Below, piece after piece: positions 34,567 through 42,984 of a stretch of 64,000 bases of DNA. The notes beneath the pieces were generated by a model. That model searched no databases and was not told where the DNA came from. It saw nothing but the letters and a program-made list of their open reading frames with translations. A program made the translations under genes and the position numbers. Where the stretch lies: NCBI RefSeq assembly GCF_004799645.1, contig NZ_CP031305.1, forward strand, positions 2,170,001-2,234,000. Reading direction: 5' to 3'. Position 1 is the stretch's first letter, and each line of letters begins with the position of its first letter. Source of the stretch: Natronorubrum bangense. GTDB lineage: Archaea > Halobacteriota > Halobacteria > Halobacteriales > Natrialbaceae.

Positions 34567-36513
34567 CTACAGCTCCGGTGGATCGCCACGTCTGAACAGC
34601 GTTTCTGCGTTTTCGGGATCGAAGTCAGTTGGCGTGACCTCACCGTCAGCCTCGATCGCCCGTGTGAGATAGGTGACGCTGTTTATCAACCCGAGATGCG
34701 AGAACGCTTGTGGGAAATTGCCCAACAGCGTGCCGTCCTCGGGTGCAACCTTCTCCGAGTAAAGCCCCAGCGGGCTCGCATACTCGAGTACGTTTTCAAA
34801 GTACTTCCGCGCGCGCTCGAGACGGTTCGAGAGGACGAGCGCGTCGATCAGCCAGAACGAACACAGGAAGAACGCCTTCTTCTCGTCCTGGCGGATATCA
34901 CTGTCGACAAACCGGACGACGAGTCCATCGTCGGTCGTCAACTGCTCGAGAACGGTGTCGATCGTCGCCTGTACGCGGTCGTCTTCGGGCGGGAGGAACT
35001 CGTAGATCGGTATCAAAAGAGCAGTCGCGTCGATCGCCGTCTCGGTCTCGAAGTGCTGGACGAAGCTGTTTGCGTTCTCGCTGAATCCGCGGTCCTCGAT
35101 AGTCTCGCGGAGGGCGGCTCGGTTCTCGCGCCACTCCTCGAGAGGTGCCTCGAAGTCGTTTTCGGTTGCGAGTGCGATTCCCCGATCGAGTGCGACCCAG
35201 CACAACAGTTTCGAGTGAAGGAAGTGCCGCCGTTCGTCTCGAAACTCCCAGATACCGGCATCACGCTCGTCCCAGTGTCGACAGACGTAGCTGACGATGT
35301 CACAGATCGCATCACAGTCGTCGCTGTCGAGTGGGATGTCTTCGTCGAACTTGATCGTCTCGTAGATCGCCTGTACGATCGTCCCGTACGCGTCGAGTTG
35401 CCGCTGTGGGGCGGCTCCGTTCCCGATCCGGACGGGTCCCGTATTGCGATAGCCAGAGAGATGCTCGAGCGTGTGCTCCTCGATGTGCTCCTCGCCATGG
35501 AGACCGTACAGCGGCTGAATCTTCGCCGGATCGCGTCGAGCGATGTCCGCAAACCAATCAAAGTAGTCGCGGGCTTCCTGTCGGTGGCCCGTATCGTGTA
35601 ACGCCTGCACGGTGAACTTCGCGTCACGAATCCAGTTGTATCGGTAGTCCCAGGTCCGTGGCTCGCCGATGGCTTCGGGGATCGAGGTCGTCGCGGCGGC
35701 CGGAATCGCTCCTGTCTCGTGGTGGATGAGCAGTTTCAACAGGAGCTCCGACCGGACGACCATCTCGTGCCAGCGCTCGGGCATCGGCGCTGGAACCTCA
35801 TCACGGGACCCAACCCACTCGCGCCAGTATCGTTTCGTCTCGTCGAGCGTCGCTTGACGATCGATCGACGCCATCGGCTCTCGGCCACCGTACTGGACAC
35901 CGACCCAGCAACGCTCGCCCGCCGTGAGCGAAACCGTTCCCGTCGCCGACGGTTCCGTCTCATCGATTGCGAACTCGAGGTCACCGATCAAATGAAGCTG
36001 CTCGCTGCCAGTATCGGCCTCCCTGTCCGTGGCTTCGGCCCTGTCGTCGCCCGCTGGCTCATCACTGCTCGTGGCGCGGACACCGTCGGCTGTCGGCTCC
36101 AGTGTCGCCTCCCTGCGAGCGTAGTCGAACCGCGGTTCGAACTCGAGTCGTAATTCGATCGATCCCCGATCGCACTCGAGACGACGGTAGATCGCCTGCT
36201 GAAAGCGCTCATCGCTTGGCATTCCACCGGCTCGAATCGGCATGAAGTCGGTTACGGTCGCCTGTCCGCGCTCAGTTTCGAAGGTCGTCTTGAGAACGTT
36301 CGTTCGATCGGCATAGCAGTGATTCGACTCGTGGTCGGCGGTCGGGTACACGGCGAACTGACCACCGTGATCGGCGTCGAGAATCCGAGCGAAGACGCTC
36401 GGTGACTCGAGGTGTGGGAAACAACACCAGTCGATCGATCCGTGGCGGCTGACGAGTGCACAGCGGTCGTCGTTGCCGATGAGCGCGTAGTCACGTAGCG
36501 GTAGATACTCCAT
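34567..36513 (-). CDS. Glycoside hydrolase family 15 (glucoamylase-like)
   Basis: 648 residues. The N-terminal beta-sandwich begins MEYLPLRDYALIGNDDRCALVSRHGSIDWCCFP, followed by an (alpha/alpha)6 barrel with EPRTWDYRYNWIRDAKF, GIWEFRDERRHFLHSKLLCWVALDRG (likely general acid) and EDGTLLGNFPQAFSHLGLIN (likely general base). There is no signal peptide, so it acts inside the cell on maltodextrins, trehalose or similar glucosides. The glucose released could enter the neighbouring glucose degradation genes. The ATG at 36513 is chosen because upstream in-frame sequence overlaps repeat C and the divergent promoter. Confidence 0.9.
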   Translation of the reverse strand: MEYLPLRDYALIGNDDRCALVSRHGSIDWCCFPHLESPSVFARILDADHGGQFAVYPTADHESNHCYADRTNVLKTTFETERGQATVTDFMPIRAGGMPSDERFQQAIYRRLECDRGSIELRLEFEPRFDYARREATLEPTADGVRATSSDEPAGDDRAEATDREADTGSEQLHLIGDLEFAIDETEPSATGTVSLTAGERCWVGVQYGGREPMASIDRQATLDETKRYWREWVGSRDEVPAPMPERWHEMVVRSELLLKLLIHHETGAIPAAATTSIPEAIGEPRTWDYRYNWIRDAKFTVQALHDTGHRQEARDYFDWFADIARRDPAKIQPLYGLHGEEHIEEHTLEHLSGYRNTGPVRIGNGAAPQRQLDAYGTIVQAIYETIKFDEDIPLDSDDCDAICDIVSYVCRHWDERDAGIWEFRDERRHFLHSKLLCWVALDRGIALATENDFEAPLEEWRENRAALRETIEDRGFSENANSFVQHFETETAIDATALLIPIYEFLPPEDDRVQATIDTVLEQLTTDDGLVVRFVDSDIRQDEKKAFFLCSFWLIDALVLSNRLERARKYFENVLEYASPLGLYSEKVAPEDGTLLGNFPQAFSHLGLINSVTYLTRAIEADGEVTPTDFDPENAETLFRRGDPPEL

Positions 36514-36613
36514 ACAGGTAGTGTGATTGTGACAGGGGACAGTTAGCGAGCAGTTCGGATGTCTCTCTATGGCTCGCCAGCGACAATAAGCGACGGCCGG
36601 CAGCGGCCGGGGA

Positions 36614-36694
36614 GTGGTGATACGGCCTGCTGTTCCAACCACCAGCAGCGGGGTCGGTGATCGGCGGGACGTGACGACAACAGTCCGTACGAGC
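36614..36694. repeat. Dispersed palindromic repeat, copy C
   Basis: The left end TGATACGGCCTGCTGTTCC and right end ACAACAGTCCGTACGA are inverted copies of each other with a few mismatches. About 80 bp. It lies in the divergent gap between the GH15 gene and the protease gene, so here it is promoter-proximal rather than at a 3' end. Confidence 0.65.
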
Positions 36695-36726
36695 CCCCAC
36701 CGTTCGGGATGGGCGTGCTGGTGAAT

Positions 36727-36734
36727 GTTTTATT
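36727..36734 (+). promoter_or_regulatory. TATA-like box of the protease gene
   Basis: GTTTTATT, 24-28 bp upstream of the ATG codons at 36753 and 36759. Confidence 0.45.
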
Positions 36735-36752
36735 GGACTCCTCGGGGTGGCA

Positions 36753-37862
36753 ATGGGCATGTCTTCAGAGCAAACTCGCGTCAGTCGCCGGCGAGTGCTG
36801 GGTCTGACTGTCGGCGCTGCCACGGCACTTTGCGCCGGTGGCTCTGCAGCTGCCAGCAGTCACACAGTGATCGGTGACTCGAGCGCCCAGAGCGATGACC
36901 TCGACGCGGGCAGTCCGTACAGTGCCGCCTACGAGGAGACCATCGACGACGTCGTCCTCGTCAACGTGTTCGGAGCCGACGAATCGCTTCCCGGCGGGCT
37001 CGGCTCTGGGTTCGTCATCGACGACGACCACGTCGTGACCAACCACCACGTCGTCCGTGGGGCAAGCGAGGTCGAACTCCAGTTTCGCGACGAACAGTGG
37101 CGAGCGGCGTCTGTCGTTGGGACGGACATCCACAGTGATCTGGCCGTGCTCGACGTCGACGAGATGCCAGATGGCCCTGACGGGCTCTCGTTTGCCGACA
37201 GCGAGCCCGAAATCGGGTCGGAAGTGCTCGCGCTGGGCAATCCCTTGGGCCTCGATGCGTCGATTTCGCAGGGGATCATCAGCGGTATCGATCGGTCACT
37301 TCCGAGTCCGACCGGGTTCTCGATTCCGGCAGCGATCCAGACCGACGCGCCAGTCAACCCCGGTAACAGCGGTGGCCCACTCGTCGACCTCGAGGGCGAT
37401 GTCGTCGGCGTCGTCTTCGCCGGTGCTGGCCAGACGATCGGCTTTGCGATCTCCGGGCTCCTTGCTGACCGCGTCGTTCCTGCACTCATCGAAGAGGGGG
37501 CCTACGATCACGCTTACATGGGGGTCAACGTCCTTCCTGTTGGCCCGCTGGTCGCTGACGCCAACGAGATTTCGGAGCCGGGAGGCGTTCTGGTCACAGA
37601 CGTCGTCCCCGACGCACCGGCCGACGGCGTCCTCGAGCCAGCAGACAGCGGAACGACCATCGACGGTGATGTCGTCCCGGTCGGCGGCGACGTTATCGTC
37701 GCTATCGACGACCAGGAAATTCCCAACCAGGATGGGCTTTCCTCGACGCTCGCACTCGAAACGACGCCTGATGAGACGGTCGCTATCGAGGTCATCCGCG
37801 ATGGCGAGCGCCAAACGGTCGAGTTGACCCTCGAGCCCCGGCCTGACGTCGACGTGCCGTAA
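36753..37862 (+). CDS. HtrA/DegP-like serine protease with Tat signal
   Basis: 369 residues. A twin-arginine signal (SRRRVLGLTVGAATALCAGGSAAA) sends it out of the cell folded. The trypsin-like domain shows the triad His in VTNHHVV, Asp in HSDLAVL and Ser in NPGNSGGPLV; one PDZ domain follows (YMGVNVLP...GGDVIVAIDDQEIPNQDGL). It probably handles damaged envelope proteins. A cysteine within the hydrophobic core of the signal (ALCAGG) is followed by Ala-Gly-Gly, so a lipobox is possible but weak. Start at ATG 36753 (alternatives GTG 36747, ATG 36759). Confidence 0.92.
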   Translation: MGMSSEQTRVSRRRVLGLTVGAATALCAGGSAAASSHTVIGDSSAQSDDLDAGSPYSAAYEETIDDVVLVNVFGADESLPGGLGSGFVIDDDHVVTNHHVVRGASEVELQFRDEQWRAASVVGTDIHSDLAVLDVDEMPDGPDGLSFADSEPEIGSEVLALGNPLGLDASISQGIISGIDRSLPSPTGFSIPAAIQTDAPVNPGNSGGPLVDLEGDVVGVVFAGAGQTIGFAISGLLADRVVPALIEEGAYDHAYMGVNVLPVGPLVADANEISEPGGVLVTDVVPDAPADGVLEPADSGTTIDGDVVPVGGDVIVAIDDQEIPNQDGLSSTLALETTPDETVAIEVIRDGERQTVELTLEPRPDVDVP

Positions 37863-37953
37863 GCGGTCGATTTTATACACGATCCCACATCGGCTTCAAA
37901 CAAGTGTTTGGGGGCTTGCCCTCGAGGGGGTTTACGAAGTGTTGCCAGCGGTG

Positions 37954-38040
37954 CAGTGAGACGGTCTGCTGTACCAATGTACCGGCTCGACTGCAGGACG
38001 GCTCGCGGTCACGCCAGAACTGACGGACAGCAGACCGATG
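37954..38040. repeat. Dispersed palindromic repeat, copy D
   Basis: The best-preserved copy: left end TGAGACGGTCTGCTGTACC, right end ACGGACAGCAGACCG. About 87 bp. Lies about 90 bp after the protease stop and before the convergent acidic protein gene. The inner part (GCCAGAACTG) matches copy A. Confidence 0.75.
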
Positions 38041-38096
38041 GTCGATCTGAACCGAAATCCGGCGTCGAGACAGCACAAAAGCGGCTGTCGTCGCGG

Positions 38097-38315
38097 TCAG
38101 GATCCGTCTGCGTCTGCTCGCTCCTCGGTATCCGCTGTTTCCTCGAGGTCCTTCAGGTCGGCCGCGTCTTCCCGTGGTGCGTTCTGGGTCCCGAGGTCGT
38201 TGTCACCGGCATCGGCCTCGTCGGGATCGCGGTCGATCCGCTCGAGTTCGTCCTCGATCTCGGCTTCCTGTTCTGCCTCGTACTCGTCTGTCCGGTCGGT
38301 ATCATCTTCGGCCAT
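38097..38315 (-). CDS. Very acidic small hypothetical protein
   Basis: 72 residues, about half Asp/Glu (MAEDDTDRTDEYEAEQEAEIEDELERIDRD...), predicted helical or disordered, with no cysteines. No family recognised. The start is the internal ATG at 38315; the longer frame extends into the secE promoter and has the wrong composition. It diverges from secE (about 150 bp apart). Confidence 0.55.
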   Translation of the reverse strand: MAEDDTDRTDEYEAEQEAEIEDELERIDRDPDEADAGDNDLGTQNAPREDAADLKDLEETADTEERADADGS

Positions 38316-38435
38316 AACACGTCCGCTTTGTCCTCGAGTGGTTTGGTCGCCGGGTCGTCGAGTGCAACGTTGGGCTGTTGTCGCTGCCCCATCGGCAGTG
38401 ATGTCGACCCAGTTATCCAGCAGACACGAAAGACA

Positions 38436-38443
38436 GATAAAAG
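38436..38443 (+). promoter_or_regulatory. TATA-like box of the secE-nusG operon
   Basis: GATAAAAG about 28 bp before the secE ATG, giving a leaderless secE start. Confidence 0.5.
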
Positions 38444-38467
38444 AAGCAGCGTTGTGACTAGACATAT

Positions 38468-38641
38468 ATGGACGTTCCGTACGACCTGACCTCATACGTT
38501 CGGGTGTTGAAAATGGCGACGACACCCACTACTGAGGAATTCCTTCAGGTGTCGAAGATCGCCGGCGCAGGGATCCTGCTCATCGGGCTGATCGGCTTCC
38601 TTATCGGGGGTATCATGCTCATCCTGACTGGTGGTTTCTAA
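38468..38641 (+). CDS. secE: Preprotein translocase subunit SecE (Sec61-gamma)
   Basis: 57 residues, a single-helix translocase subunit that clamps SecY. The N-terminal amphipathic part ([25 protein letters not shown]) and the C-terminal membrane helix ([20 protein letters not shown]) match the archaeal Sec61-gamma form. Its TAA shares one base with the ATG of nusG (TAATG), so the two are translationally coupled in the conserved secE-spt5 arrangement. Confidence 0.9.
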   Translation: MDVPYDLTSYVRVLKMATTPTTEEFLQVSKIAGAGILLIGLIGFLIGGIMLILTGGF

Positions 38642-39078
38642 TGGGCATTTACGCAGTCAAGACCACGGCGAGTCAGGAGCGCACCGTGGCAGATATGATC
38701 ATCAACCGCGAGGAGCCAGAGATTCACGCTGCACTCGCTCCCGATTCGCTGACCTCCTACGTGATGGTCGAAGCCGAGGGGAACAATGTGTTGAGCCGTG
38801 TCCTCGAGGACATTCCCCACGCCCAGAGTATCGTCCCCGGCACCTCCGACATTACGGAAGTCGAGCACTTCCTCTCGCCGAAACCGGACGTCGAAGGGAT
38901 CGCCGAGGGAGACATCGTCGAACTCATCGCTGGCCCGTTCAAAGGCGAGAAAGCCCAGGTCCAGCGCATCGACGAAGGTAAAGATCAGGTGACAGTCGAA
39001 CTGTACGAGGCCACGGTTCCGATTCCGGTGACAGTGCGGGGCGATCAGATCCGCGTGCTTGACAGCGACGAACGATAG
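38641..39078 (+). CDS. Transcription elongation factor Spt5 (NusG)
   Basis: 145 residues: an NGN domain ([20 protein letters not shown]...SYVMVEAEG) and a KOW domain ([30 protein letters not shown]). It binds the RNA polymerase clamp together with Spt4 and raises processivity. It is coupled to secE. The last codons (SDER-stop) lie inside a perfect hairpin, GACGAAC-GATA-GTTCGTC (39067-39084), so the stop codon sits partly in its loop; the same hairpin recurs 111 bp downstream. Confidence 0.95.
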   Translation: MGIYAVKTTASQERTVADMIINREEPEIHAALAPDSLTSYVMVEAEGNNVLSRVLEDIPHAQSIVPGTSDITEVEHFLSPKPDVEGIAEGDIVELIAGPFKGEKAQVQRIDEGKDQVTVELYEATVPIPVTVRGDQIRVLDSDER

Positions 39079-39245
39079 TTCGTCGAAGAGCGAACGGCGC
39101 ATCGCGCCGTGAGCACAGTGACGAGCGCTAACGCGCTCGTCAAGCAGTCAACGCGGCACTGCCGCGCTGAATACAGTGACGAACGATAGTTCGTCGAACC
39201 ATGCGAACGGGCACACTGTGCCCGTGAGCAGACAGTGACGAGCGC
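39067..39245. repeat. Tandem hairpin cluster after nusG
   Basis: A near-duplication of about 112 bp built from hairpins: GACGAAC/GTTCGTC (39067-39084 and again 39178-39195); GCGA-[ACGGCGC/GCGCCGT]-GAGC (39090-39114) versus GCGA-[ACGGGCACA/TGTGCCCGT]-GAGC (39203-39229); GACGAGCGC/GCGCTCGTC (39120-39141, 9-bp stem) and its half copy near 39237; and CGCGGC/GCCGCG (39152-39166). The flanks are kept while the inner stems differ in sequence but still pair. Confidence 0.75.
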
Positions 39246-39271
39246 GAGTCGAATACTTTTAGACGACCGTT

Positions 39272-40660
39272 TCAAGGAGCAGCGAGCGACGAATCGCTAG
39301 GCAGAACAGTCCAGTGACGGTCCGTAACGGCGTGTGCCGTCTCGTCCGTCGTTCGGTGTTCGGCAGCGACGAACCGAACTTCGACGGCAACTGACTCATC
39401 AGTGTGGGAGTCGACCCCCGCGACGAGTCGGTCGGTCAGGCTGTCTCCCGAGGCAACCCCGGTCCCAGAGATGACAATGACGACCCGCTCGACTGATCGG
39501 ATCGGATACTCATCGTCAAGTTCGGCGTCGACCGATTCGACTTCGAGATGCGCGTATTCTGGGTCGGTAAGCACGGCGTTGACGTCGGTTTCGACCTCCG
39601 ACTCGAGTTGCGCGGAGCGAAATTCGACGACCGTTGCGCTGACGAGTGGGACCAGCAACAGTACCATGACCAGTCCGAGGATCGCCGCGAACGCAAGCGT
39701 CTGCCGGCGGGCAGTAGAGACGGAGAACAGTCCTGCCGGTCGATACCCACCACCCCAGAGCGTGACCAGTGCGGCGAAGTTGATCGACAACGTATTGACC
39801 AGCGTCAGTATGAGTGCGCCGGCGGCAGCGCCATACATCCCCCATGCGAGGGCGATCCCGACAGCCGCAGCTGGCGGAATAAGCGCGGCGGCGATCATGA
39901 CGCCGACGATCGCCTCGGACAGTTCTCGTGTGAGACTCAAGATACCCGCGACACCGGCACCGAGTGCAATGACGAGCGCGAGCAAGTTCGGTGCGACCCG
40001 TTCTTCCAGTTCCGCAATGGCAACGATATCGATTCCAGCTGGCTCGAGGCCGACGATTCGGACGAGACCAGCGAGCATGATCGATCCGAGCACCGCAATA
40101 CCGAGGCCACTGAACTGGTAAATGAAACCGGTTGATCGAAGCTCGGTGTCGGCGATGACTGTCCCAACGCTGGCAGCGAGGGCTGGGCCGATCAGTGGGG
40201 CGATTACCATCGATCCGACAACGACGGCCGGCGAATCGAGCAACAGGCCGGACGTCGCGACGATCGCGCTGATGAAGGTCATCATCGCGTAGACGGGAAA
40301 CGAGGGCGTCAGGCCCGCCGCTCTCGTCTGTAACTCCTGTCTCGAAAGCCGATCACCGACCGATCCGTCGCGGCTGTGTTTTGCGTTGAGCTGAGCGAAC
40401 TCGGCGGACAGAACGGTCTGGGTGTCGAAGACGACAATGTTCGCGTCGTCGCTGATTCCGGCTTCCGTCAACCGATCGAGTGTGCGTTCGACGGCCTGAC
40501 TGGGCAACAGGAACCTGACGACGGCGACGTAGTCACGATCGCTGGTCTCGTCGCTGACAATGTAGTCGATATCCTCGTCCTCGAGGATATCGAGCACTGC
40601 TCCTTTCCGGCCGGTTGGAATCGTAACCTCGACGTAGCGCACAGACCCAACAGATGTCAA
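39272..40660 (-). CDS. DUF389/TIGR00341 family membrane protein
   Basis: 462 residues. The N-terminal soluble part (VRYVEVTIPTGRKGAVLDILEDEDIDYIVSDE) is followed by a membrane core of about seven or eight helices with the family's VVGSMVIAPLIGPALAASVGTVI and ALIPPAAAVGIALAWG stretches, and a C-terminal soluble tail of about 130 residues with an ACT-like feel. The function of the family is unknown. It converges on the nusG hairpin cluster. Confidence 0.88.
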   Translation of the reverse strand: MTSVGSVRYVEVTIPTGRKGAVLDILEDEDIDYIVSDETSDRDYVAVVRFLLPSQAVERTLDRLTEAGISDDANIVVFDTQTVLSAEFAQLNAKHSRDGSVGDRLSRQELQTRAAGLTPSFPVYAMMTFISAIVATSGLLLDSPAVVVGSMVIAPLIGPALAASVGTVIADTELRSTGFIYQFSGLGIAVLGSIMLAGLVRIVGLEPAGIDIVAIAELEERVAPNLLALVIALGAGVAGILSLTRELSEAIVGVMIAAALIPPAAAVGIALAWGMYGAAAGALILTLVNTLSINFAALVTLWGGGYRPAGLFSVSTARRQTLAFAAILGLVMVLLLVPLVSATVVEFRSAQLESEVETDVNAVLTDPEYAHLEVESVDAELDDEYPIRSVERVVIVISGTGVASGDSLTDRLVAGVDSHTDESVAVEVRFVAAEHRTTDETAHAVTDRHWTVLPSDSSLAAP

Positions 40661-40798
40661 CAGGCCATATACTGATTGTCGACGGGAAGCGGTGATTCAC
40701 GGATAGACGTATTATCGGCTGTTCGGTATCTCCCAGTCGGAAACAGTGGGTTGGGAAGCCGATACCGCCCGGGCAGACAAGTCGCGGAGAGACGGCCG

Positions 40799-41086
40799 CT
40801 ATCGTTTCAGTTCAGCGGCGATCGTTTCCATATCCGCAACGTCTTCGACTTCCGCTAACAGTTCCTCCCGGTTGCGGACTTCTTCGGAGCTCGCACCGTA
40901 GGCGCGGACGTATTCGGCGCGACTATGCTCGGTGAAGGCGTGTCGAATCGCGAGGTAGCCGTCAGGAACGACGGTACCACAGACCTGACACTCCTGCCGT
41001 GTGTGTTCCGTCGCTTGATGGACGATCGTCGACTCGGCGTCCTCGAACACCGCCCCACAGCCGTCGATTCCGCATTCCCAGGCCAT
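40799..41086 (-). CDS. C2H2-like zinc-finger protein
   Basis: 95 residues with two CxxC/H-type knuckles: CGIDGCGAVFEDAESTIVHQATEH (C-x4-C-x11-H-x4-H, a classical C2H2 finger) and CQVCGTVVPDGYLAIRHAFTEH. The C-terminal part is an acidic helix. It probably binds DNA or protein; the partner is unknown. Haloarchaea carry many such short proteins. Confidence 0.75.
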   Translation of the reverse strand: MAWECGIDGCGAVFEDAESTIVHQATEHTRQECQVCGTVVPDGYLAIRHAFTEHSRAEYVRAYGASSEEVRNREELLAEVEDVADMETIAAELKR

Positions 41087-41300
41087 TCACTCTCAGTGAA
41101 TGGTTCGAGTGGCGTGGGTAATGATCTTTTCGCAGCCAAGCAGCGTGCTCAGATACGCAGTTCGTGCGGCGATGTCGTGACGAGAGCTTTCGCGTTCCGT
41201 CTCGAGGCCGCCGACAGTGCCAACAGTAGGGGAGCCGCTCTGTGTCCGACCGGTCGATTCATGATGTGTGTTATCCTCATGATTAGATACGCTATTTAAT

Positions 41301-42113
41301 ATGACAAACGAGATACCGAACACCGGGAAACTCGAGTCGGTCGCGATCAGTCGCGAGGAGTATGTCGGACGGATCACCCTCGACCGACCCGAGGCGATGA
41401 ACACGTTCAGTACAGGACTCGCACGGGACCTCGACGATGCGTTGCACGCGCTCGAGGCGGCGTCCGATATCCGAGCAATCGTCATCGATGGCGCGGGTAA
41501 GACGTTCTCAGCCGGAATCGACCTCTCCGAACACGACGACCACGAGACCAAAGCGGAGTACGAGGAGTGGGTCACGGTAATGGAAGCGCCGTTCCAGACG
41601 GTCGCCGAGATGGGAACCCCCGTAATCGCGGCAGTACACGGACATGCGGCTGCCAACGGCATCGGGCTGGTCGCCGCCTGTGATCTGGCTGTGGCTGCTG
41701 AGGGAGCCCAGTTTGGAGCGACAGCACCGAAGGTCGGCCTGTTTTGTATGGGGCCGTCCGTGCCGTTGATGAAAGCACTCCCCAGAAAACGATGTCTCGA
41801 GTTGGTTCTAACCGGCGACCTGATCGACGCCGAGACAGCGCTCGAATGGGGGCTGATCAACCGTGTCGTCCCGGACGGCGAGCACCGAGCGACGGCGGTC
41901 GACCTTGCCGAGACGATCGCGAGCAAGAGTCCAACGGCCGTCCAGATGGGGAAAAAGGCGGTCTACGAAATGTTCGATCGCGAGTACGACGACGCACTCG
42001 AGTACTCGAACGAGCAGTTTGGGGCCCTTTGCACGACTGCGGATGCCCACGAGGGGATCACAGCCTTCCTCGAGGGCGAGCCACTCGCCGCCGACGAGTG
42101 GCCCGGTGAGTAG
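41301..42113 (+). CDS. Crotonase-fold (enoyl-CoA hydratase/isomerase-like) protein
   Basis: 270 residues. The crotonase fold is clear: VGRITLDRPEAMNTFS, KTFSAGIDLSEH and AAVHGHAAANGIGLVAACDLAVA (oxyanion hole). However, the two catalytic glutamates of true hydratases are not at the expected places: the first position falls in GLVAACDL, and the second motif reads FGATAPKVGL instead of FGxPE. It may therefore be another crotonase-type enzyme (isomerase, thioesterase or dehalogenase-like) acting on a CoA ester. Genes of CoA-ester metabolism are absent nearby. Confidence 0.85.
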   Translation: MTNEIPNTGKLESVAISREEYVGRITLDRPEAMNTFSTGLARDLDDALHALEAASDIRAIVIDGAGKTFSAGIDLSEHDDHETKAEYEEWVTVMEAPFQTVAEMGTPVIAAVHGHAAANGIGLVAACDLAVAAEGAQFGATAPKVGLFCMGPSVPLMKALPRKRCLELVLTGDLIDAETALEWGLINRVVPDGEHRATAVDLAETIASKSPTAVQMGKKAVYEMFDREYDDALEYSNEQFGALCTTADAHEGITAFLEGEPLAADEWPGE

Positions 42114-42194
42114 TCGCTGGTCGCTACAATCGCGGGACGGTCGCGTGGCGACAAAACCAGAATTCATAACTCGAGTGTCGCAAAAGAGGCTCCC

Positions 42195-42965
42195 GTGAGC
42201 GACGGCATAGCAGCGGAGGCTCGAGTTGACTGTCACGTAAAGGTGCTCAACGACGCGGTCGTCGAGCAGGCCCGTGCTGCGGGACTCGACGCGATCGTCT
42301 ACGCACCGCATTTCACTCGACTCCCCGACATTCGACGACAGGCCGCCAGCTACTCGAGCGATGAGCTGCTGGTGATTCCCGCACGGGAGGTGTTCACCGG
42401 CTCGTGGCGAAATCGGAAACACGTTCTGGCGATCGGCCTCGAGGAGCCGGTGCCGGATTTCATCCCGCTCGAGGCGGCGATGGACGAGTTCGAACGACAG
42501 GAGGCTGCGGTGCTTGCTCCCCATCCCGAATTTGCCAACGTCAGCCTCACAGAGGCGGATTTACAACAGTACCGAAACGACATCGAGGCCGTCGAAATCT
42601 TCAATCCGAAACATCTGCCAACACACAACGAGCGGGCGCGTGGGATCGCCGAACGACTGGGGTATCCGCCGTTTGCGTCGTCGTACGCTCATCTTCCGCG
42701 TTCTGTCGGGGTCGCACACACCGCGTTCGAGCGAGCCATCGAAACCGAAGCCGACCTCGTCGCTGCACTCAAAGACGGTGTCGCCAGACGAGTCGTCTAC
42801 GACAACGGCTGCAAGCGGTGGCGAACGACAGCACGCGAACTTGCCCATCTCGCCTATGAAAATACCTGGGAGAAGGTCGATCGGCTCTTTCTGTCGGGCA
42901 CTGAGCCGACACATCCACACCACATCGCCTACGACGGCCGGTTCGACGACGTCTCCGTCTACTGA
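42195..42965 (+). CDS. PHP-domain phosphoesterase-like protein
   Basis: 256 residues starting at GTG 42195. The PHP metal motif is altered at the start (RVDCHVKVLND, where HxH becomes C-H-V), but later metal positions are present: YAPHFT, VIPAREVFT, LAPHPEF and EIFNPKHLP. It resembles the RNase P p30/histidinol-phosphatase-like PHP group. The stop codon lies directly next to the right end of the IS1341-type element, which did not interrupt the gene. Confidence 0.8.
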   Translation: MSDGIAAEARVDCHVKVLNDAVVEQARAAGLDAIVYAPHFTRLPDIRRQAASYSSDELLVIPAREVFTGSWRNRKHVLAIGLEEPVPDFIPLEAAMDEFERQEAAVLAPHPEFANVSLTEADLQQYRNDIEAVEIFNPKHLPTHNERARGIAERLGYPPFASSYAHLPRSVGVAHTAFERAIETEADLVAALKDGVARRVVYDNGCKRWRTTARELAHLAYENTWEKVDRLFLSGTEPTHPHHIAYDGRFDDVSVY

Positions 42966-42984
42966 TCGACCACCGTTCCAATTT

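Noticed and set aside
38010..38040. A possible CRISPR repeat because similar words recur around 20.6, 29.6 and 38.0 kb
   Set aside because: Copies are thousands of bases apart, vary in their centres and are not arranged with regular spacers; no cas genes are present.
41093..41300. Minus-strand frame upstream of the crotonase gene (…TAYLSTLLGCEKIITHATRTIH)
   Set aside because: No usable start codon within the spacer and no recognised family.
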